A DNA stretch of 7,927 bases from Chromobacteriaceae bacterium (GTDB lineage: Bacteria > Pseudomonadota > Gammaproteobacteria > Burkholderiales > Aquaspirillaceae). The position numbers were made by a program, and so were the translations under genes. The notes beneath the pieces are model-generated. The model was not told the origin of the DNA. It was given only the letters and a program-made list of their open reading frames with translations, and made no database searches. The stretch lies in contig JASLDQ010000247.1 in NCBI GenBank assembly GCA_030151505.1, positions 1 to 7,927 of the forward strand, in the 5' to 3' direction. How positions within the stretch are numbered: position 1 is the stretch's first letter; the number at the start of each line of letters is the position of its first letter. Below, piece after piece: positions 6,066-7,927 of this stretch.

Positions 6066-7247
6066 ATGAAATACGCGCGCCTGAGCCTGATCGCCACTGC
6101 CGTACTGGCACTGACTGCCTGCAACAAGGCAGAACAAAAACCGGCTGAACAAGCCGCTCCTGCTGCGGCCGCCGCGCAGGAAGAAGTCGTCAAGCTCGGC
6201 AGTGTGGCGCCGCTGACCGGCCCGATCGCCCACCTCGGCAAGGACATCGAAAACGGCGTGCAGCTGGCCGTGGACGAACTCAATGCTTCCAACACCGTCA
6301 TCGGCGGCAAGAAGGTCAAGTTCGAGCTGCAGTCCGAAGACGACCAGGGCGATCCGAAGATCGCCACTCAGGTCGCCCAGCGCCTGGTCGACAAGAAAGT
6401 CGCCGGCATCATCGGTCACCTCAACTCCGGCACCTCGATCCCGGCCTCCAAGATCTACGCCGAGGCCGGCATCCCGCAGATCTCGCCGGCCTCGACCAAC
6501 CCGACCTACACCCAGCAGGGCTTCAAGACCACCTACCGCGTGGTCGCCAACGACGTCCAGCAAGGCGCCTCGCTCGGCAACTTCGCCGCCGACACGCTGA
6601 AGGTCAAGAACGTCGCCGTGATCGACGACCGCACCGCCTATGGCCAGGGCATCGCCGACGAATTCGTCAAGGCGGCCGAAGCCAAGGGCGTGAAGGTGGT
6701 CAAACGCGAATTCACCACCAACACCGCCACCGACTTCATGGCCATCCTGACCGCCATCAAGGGCGCCAAGGTGGATCTGGTGTTCTTCGGCGGCATGGAC
6801 GCCCAGGGCGGCCCGCTGGCCAAGCAGATGAAGAAACTCGGCATCCAGGCCAAGATGCTCGGCGCCGACGGCATCTACTCGCCGGAATTCCTGAAGCTCG
6901 CCGGCGAAGCCGCCGAAGGCCAGTACGCGTCCTTCATCGGCATGCCGCGTGACAAGATGCCGGGCTTCAAGTCGTTCAACGACAAGTTCCAGGCCAAGTA
7001 CGGCGAAGTGCAGATGTACGCGCCGTATGCCTATGACGCGGTGCGCATCATGGTCGACGCAATGAAGAAGGCCGATTCGACCGATCCGGCCAAGTACGCG
7101 CCCAAGCTCAACGAAACCAACTACGACGGCGTGACCAGCAAGATTGCGTTCGACGACAAGGGCGACATCAAGGGCGGCGCCGTGACCGTGTACCAGGTCA
7201 AGGGCGGCAAGTGGGAAGCCGTCAGCACCGTGGGCGGCGCCAACTGA
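6066..7247 (+). CDS. Branched-chain amino acid-type ABC transporter substrate-binding lipoprotein (copy 2, LivJ/LivK family)
   Basis: Second HAAT-family receptor, 393 aa and roughly 60% identical by eye to the product encoded just upstream, so a tandem duplication. The lipoprotein signal ends in lipobox L-T-A-C with Cys19. The Ala-rich tether (about 25-38) is longer than in copy 1. Conserved blocks are VAPLTGPIAHLGKD (47-60), QSEDDQGDPKIATQ (89-102), GHLNSGTSIPAS (117-128), SPASTNPTYT (140-149), DDRTAYGQG (187-195) and FGGMDAQGGP (241-250). Differences at likely cleft positions (SGTS versus SGPT, SPAST versus SPSAT, GADG versus GGDG) hint at a shifted ligand preference, but this is inference. 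It has its own strong promoter and terminator, which allows expression independent of copy 1. No transporter membrane or ATPase subunit follows; the next gene fragment is on the opposite strand. Confidence 0.9.
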   Translation: MKYARLSLIATAVLALTACNKAEQKPAEQAAPAAAAAQEEVVKLGSVAPLTGPIAHLGKDIENGVQLAVDELNASNTVIGGKKVKFELQSEDDQGDPKIATQVAQRLVDKKVAGIIGHLNSGTSIPASKIYAEAGIPQISPASTNPTYTQQGFKTTYRVVANDVQQGASLGNFAADTLKVKNVAVIDDRTAYGQGIADEFVKAAEAKGVKVVKREFTTNTATDFMAILTAIKGAKVDLVFFGGMDAQGGPLAKQMKKLGIQAKMLGADGIYSPEFLKLAGEAAEGQYASFIGMPRDKMPGFKSFNDKFQAKYGEVQMYAPYAYDAVRIMVDAMKKADSTDPAKYAPKLNETNYDGVTSKIAFDDKGDIKGGAVTVYQVKGGKWEAVSTVGGAN

Positions 7248-7267
7248 TCCCGGACGCCATCCGCACC

Positions 7268-7300
7268 AACCGGCACTCGCGCAAGCGGTGCCGGTTTTTT
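7268..7300 (+). terminator. Intrinsic terminator of binding-protein copy 2
   Basis: AACCGGCAC (7268-7276) pairs with GTGCCGGTT (7288-7296). Inside, CGC (7278-7280) and GCG (7285-7287) close a GCAA tetraloop, with T7277 bulged. Six T follow at 7295-7300. Confidence 0.92.
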
Positions 7301-7321
7301 GATGCCCTGCACCGCACAAAC

Positions 7322-7352
7322 AAAAAGCGCCGGAAGATTCCGGCGCTTTTTT
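7322..7352. terminator. Bidirectional intrinsic terminator between copy 2 and the minus-strand typA fragment
   Basis: AAAAAGCGCCGGA pairs with TCCGGCGCTTTTT around an AGAT loop (7322-7351), with T-runs on both strands. It lies 18 bp beyond the stop of the minus-strand typA fragment, which it probably terminates, and backs up the terminator at 7268-7300 on the plus strand. Confidence 0.88.
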
Positions 7353-7369
7353 CCTGAAGAAAGCGATGC

Positions 7370-7594
7370 TTACAGCAGACCGCGCAGGGCTTTCTTGCGG
7401 TCCTGCTCGTTCAGGTGGCGCTTGCGCACACGGACCGATACCGGGGTGATTTCCACCAGCTCGTCGTCATCGATGAATTCAACCGCGTATTCGAGCGACA
7501 TCTTGATCGGCGTGGTCAGGCGCACGGCTTCGTCGGTGCCTGAGGCGCGCACGTTGGTCAGCTGCTTGCCCTTGATTGGGTTGACCACCAGATC
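7370..7594 (-). pseudogene. typA: TypA/BipA C-terminal fragment, copy a (5' part missing at a junction)
   Basis: TypA/BipA is a ribosome-binding GTPase of about 605 aa. Here 74 residues of its C-terminal domain are present, from [19 protein letters not shown] through [13 protein letters not shown] to a basic tail ending RGLL, with stop TAA at 7372-7370. [11 protein letters not shown] and [12 protein letters not shown] are hallmark TypA motifs. Homology begins at the GAT codon (7594-7592); upstream on the minus strand the frame stays open to 7792, but it only reads the reverse complement of the opposite fragment, which is not TypA. GTPase, EF-G-like and most of the C-terminal domains are absent. 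The 3' flank with its terminator looks native. The fragment cannot make functional TypA. Confidence 0.85.
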
Positions 7595-7618
7595 AAGGGC
7601 AAACAGCTGACCAACGTG
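7550..7618. repeat. Inverted repeat at the typA-typA junction
   Basis: Bases 7550-7576 pair with 7592-7618 with one mismatch (C7565 versus A7603), leaving a 15-nt centre. Imperfect pairing continues outward to about 7517 and 7651, because both arms encode the same TypA segment on opposite strands with no gap in alignment. A transcript across it would form a very stable hairpin, and the DNA could extrude a cruciform. Confidence 0.9.
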
Positions 7619-7798
7619 CGTGCCTCGGGGACCGACGAAGCGGTGCGCCTGGTGCCGCCGATCCAGCTGACGCTGGAGTATGCGGTGGAATTCATCGATG
7701 ACGATGAACTGGTCGAGATCACGCCGAAGTCCATCCGTCTGCGCAAGCGCTACCTGCAGGAGCATGAGCGCCGTCGTGCTGCGCGTGAACACGCCTGA
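7592..7798 (+). pseudogene. typA: TypA/BipA C-terminal fragment, copy b (5' part missing at a junction)
   Basis: This encodes 68 residues of TypA C-terminus on the plus strand: [20 protein letters not shown], then [32 protein letters not shown] and a basic tail ending REHA, with stop TGA at 7796-7798. About 42 of 59 aligned residues from RASG onward match the minus-strand fragment, so it derives from a different typA gene. Homology starts at ATC (7592-7594). Upstream the plus frame is open only back to a TGA at 7541 and reads antisense to the other fragment. A GTG at 7616 could nominally start a 60-aa peptide, but no ribosome binding site supports it. Its 3' flank has its own terminator. It is non-functional as TypA unless the junction is artefactual. 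Confidence 0.85.
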
Positions 7799-7821
7799 GG
7801 CGTTTCGTAGCCGGTAATCAG

Positions 7822-7853
7822 AACGCCCCTTTCGCTGAAAGGGGCGTTTTTTT
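7822..7853 (+). terminator. Intrinsic terminator downstream of typA fragment b
   Basis: AACGCCCCTTT (7822-7832) pairs with AAAGGGGCGTT (7838-7848) around CGCTG, followed by a run of seven T (7847-7853). It lies 23 bp after the stop at 7798. Confidence 0.93.
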
Positions 7854-7877
7854 GCGGCCGACGGATCGCCGGGGCTG

Positions 7878-7927
7878 TCAGGGCTCCAGGCGGGTGATGC
7901 GGAAGGTGTCCAGGCGCCCCAGGGAGG
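7878..7927 (-). CDS. Possible C-terminus of an unidentified minus-strand gene (5' end outside window)
   Basis: On the minus strand one frame reads [15 protein letters not shown] and stops at TGA (7880-7878). Amino acid composition and codon choice (CTG, CGC, ACC, GAC) look like real coding sequence for this genome, and the position just beyond the typA terminator fits a convergent gene end. Only 15 residues are visible, so I do not recognise the family. Other frames of this stretch are Pro/His-rich and less protein-like. Confidence 0.35.
   Translation of the reverse strand, partial: SLGRLDTFRITRLEP

Noticed and set aside
4652..7247. Recent gene conversion between the two binding-protein genes
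   Set aside because: Identical DNA patches are short and confined to conserved motifs. Synonymous differences are spread throughout, so an older duplication fits better.
4619..7319. Long minus-strand open frames opposite the two binding-protein genes
   Set aside because: Gly/Val/His-rich antisense readings. The two are similar to each other only because the sense genes are paralogs.
7370..7792. A single 140-aa minus-strand protein through the typA junction
   Set aside because: Its N-terminal half is the reverse complement of the plus-strand typA fragment and only the C-terminal 74 residues resemble TypA, so it is treated as a broken gene.

Overview
The window is high-GC bacterial chromosome. 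Gene content and protein character (AnmK, a short-linker FtsK, HemH, LIV-type binding lipoproteins, TypA/BipA) fit a betaproteobacterium, most likely order Neisseriales. That placement is a by-eye inference; no database search was possible.

Layout. Positions 1-351 hold the 3' end of anmK (cell-wall sugar recycling). A short gap with a TATAAT box leads into complete ftsK (461-2818). A 308-bp non-coding stretch dense in GC-rich inverted repeats separates it from hemH (3127-4212), which ends at a near-perfect intrinsic terminator. A 439-bp leader region follows, with a TTGACA-N17-GATACT promoter and a duplicated sequence motif. Next come two tandem paralogous genes for periplasmic binding lipoproteins of the branched-chain amino acid (LivJ/LivK) family, at 4652-5851 and 6066-7247. 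Each has its own ribosome binding site and terminator, and the second also has a near-consensus promoter (TTGACA-N17-CATAAT), so they look like separate transcription units. No permease or ATPase genes lie in the window.

The unusual part is 7322-7853. Two different C-terminal fragments of the translational GTPase TypA/BipA lie head to head and read outward from a junction at about 7591-7594. The minus-strand fragment ends at 7370 and the plus-strand fragment at 7798. Each keeps its own stop codon and downstream terminator, but neither has the roughly 530 N-terminal residues. The fragments differ at about 30% of aligned residues, so they come from two genes, not one folded back. The join lies on the palindrome GATC. 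It is either a real rearrangement between two typA paralogs (which would predict a reciprocal N-terminal junction elsewhere) or a cloning, amplification or assembly chimera.

The last 50 bases probably hold the 3' end of another minus-strand gene. Most of the window is housekeeping sequence. I see no CRISPR array, tRNA, rRNA, insertion sequence or defence system.
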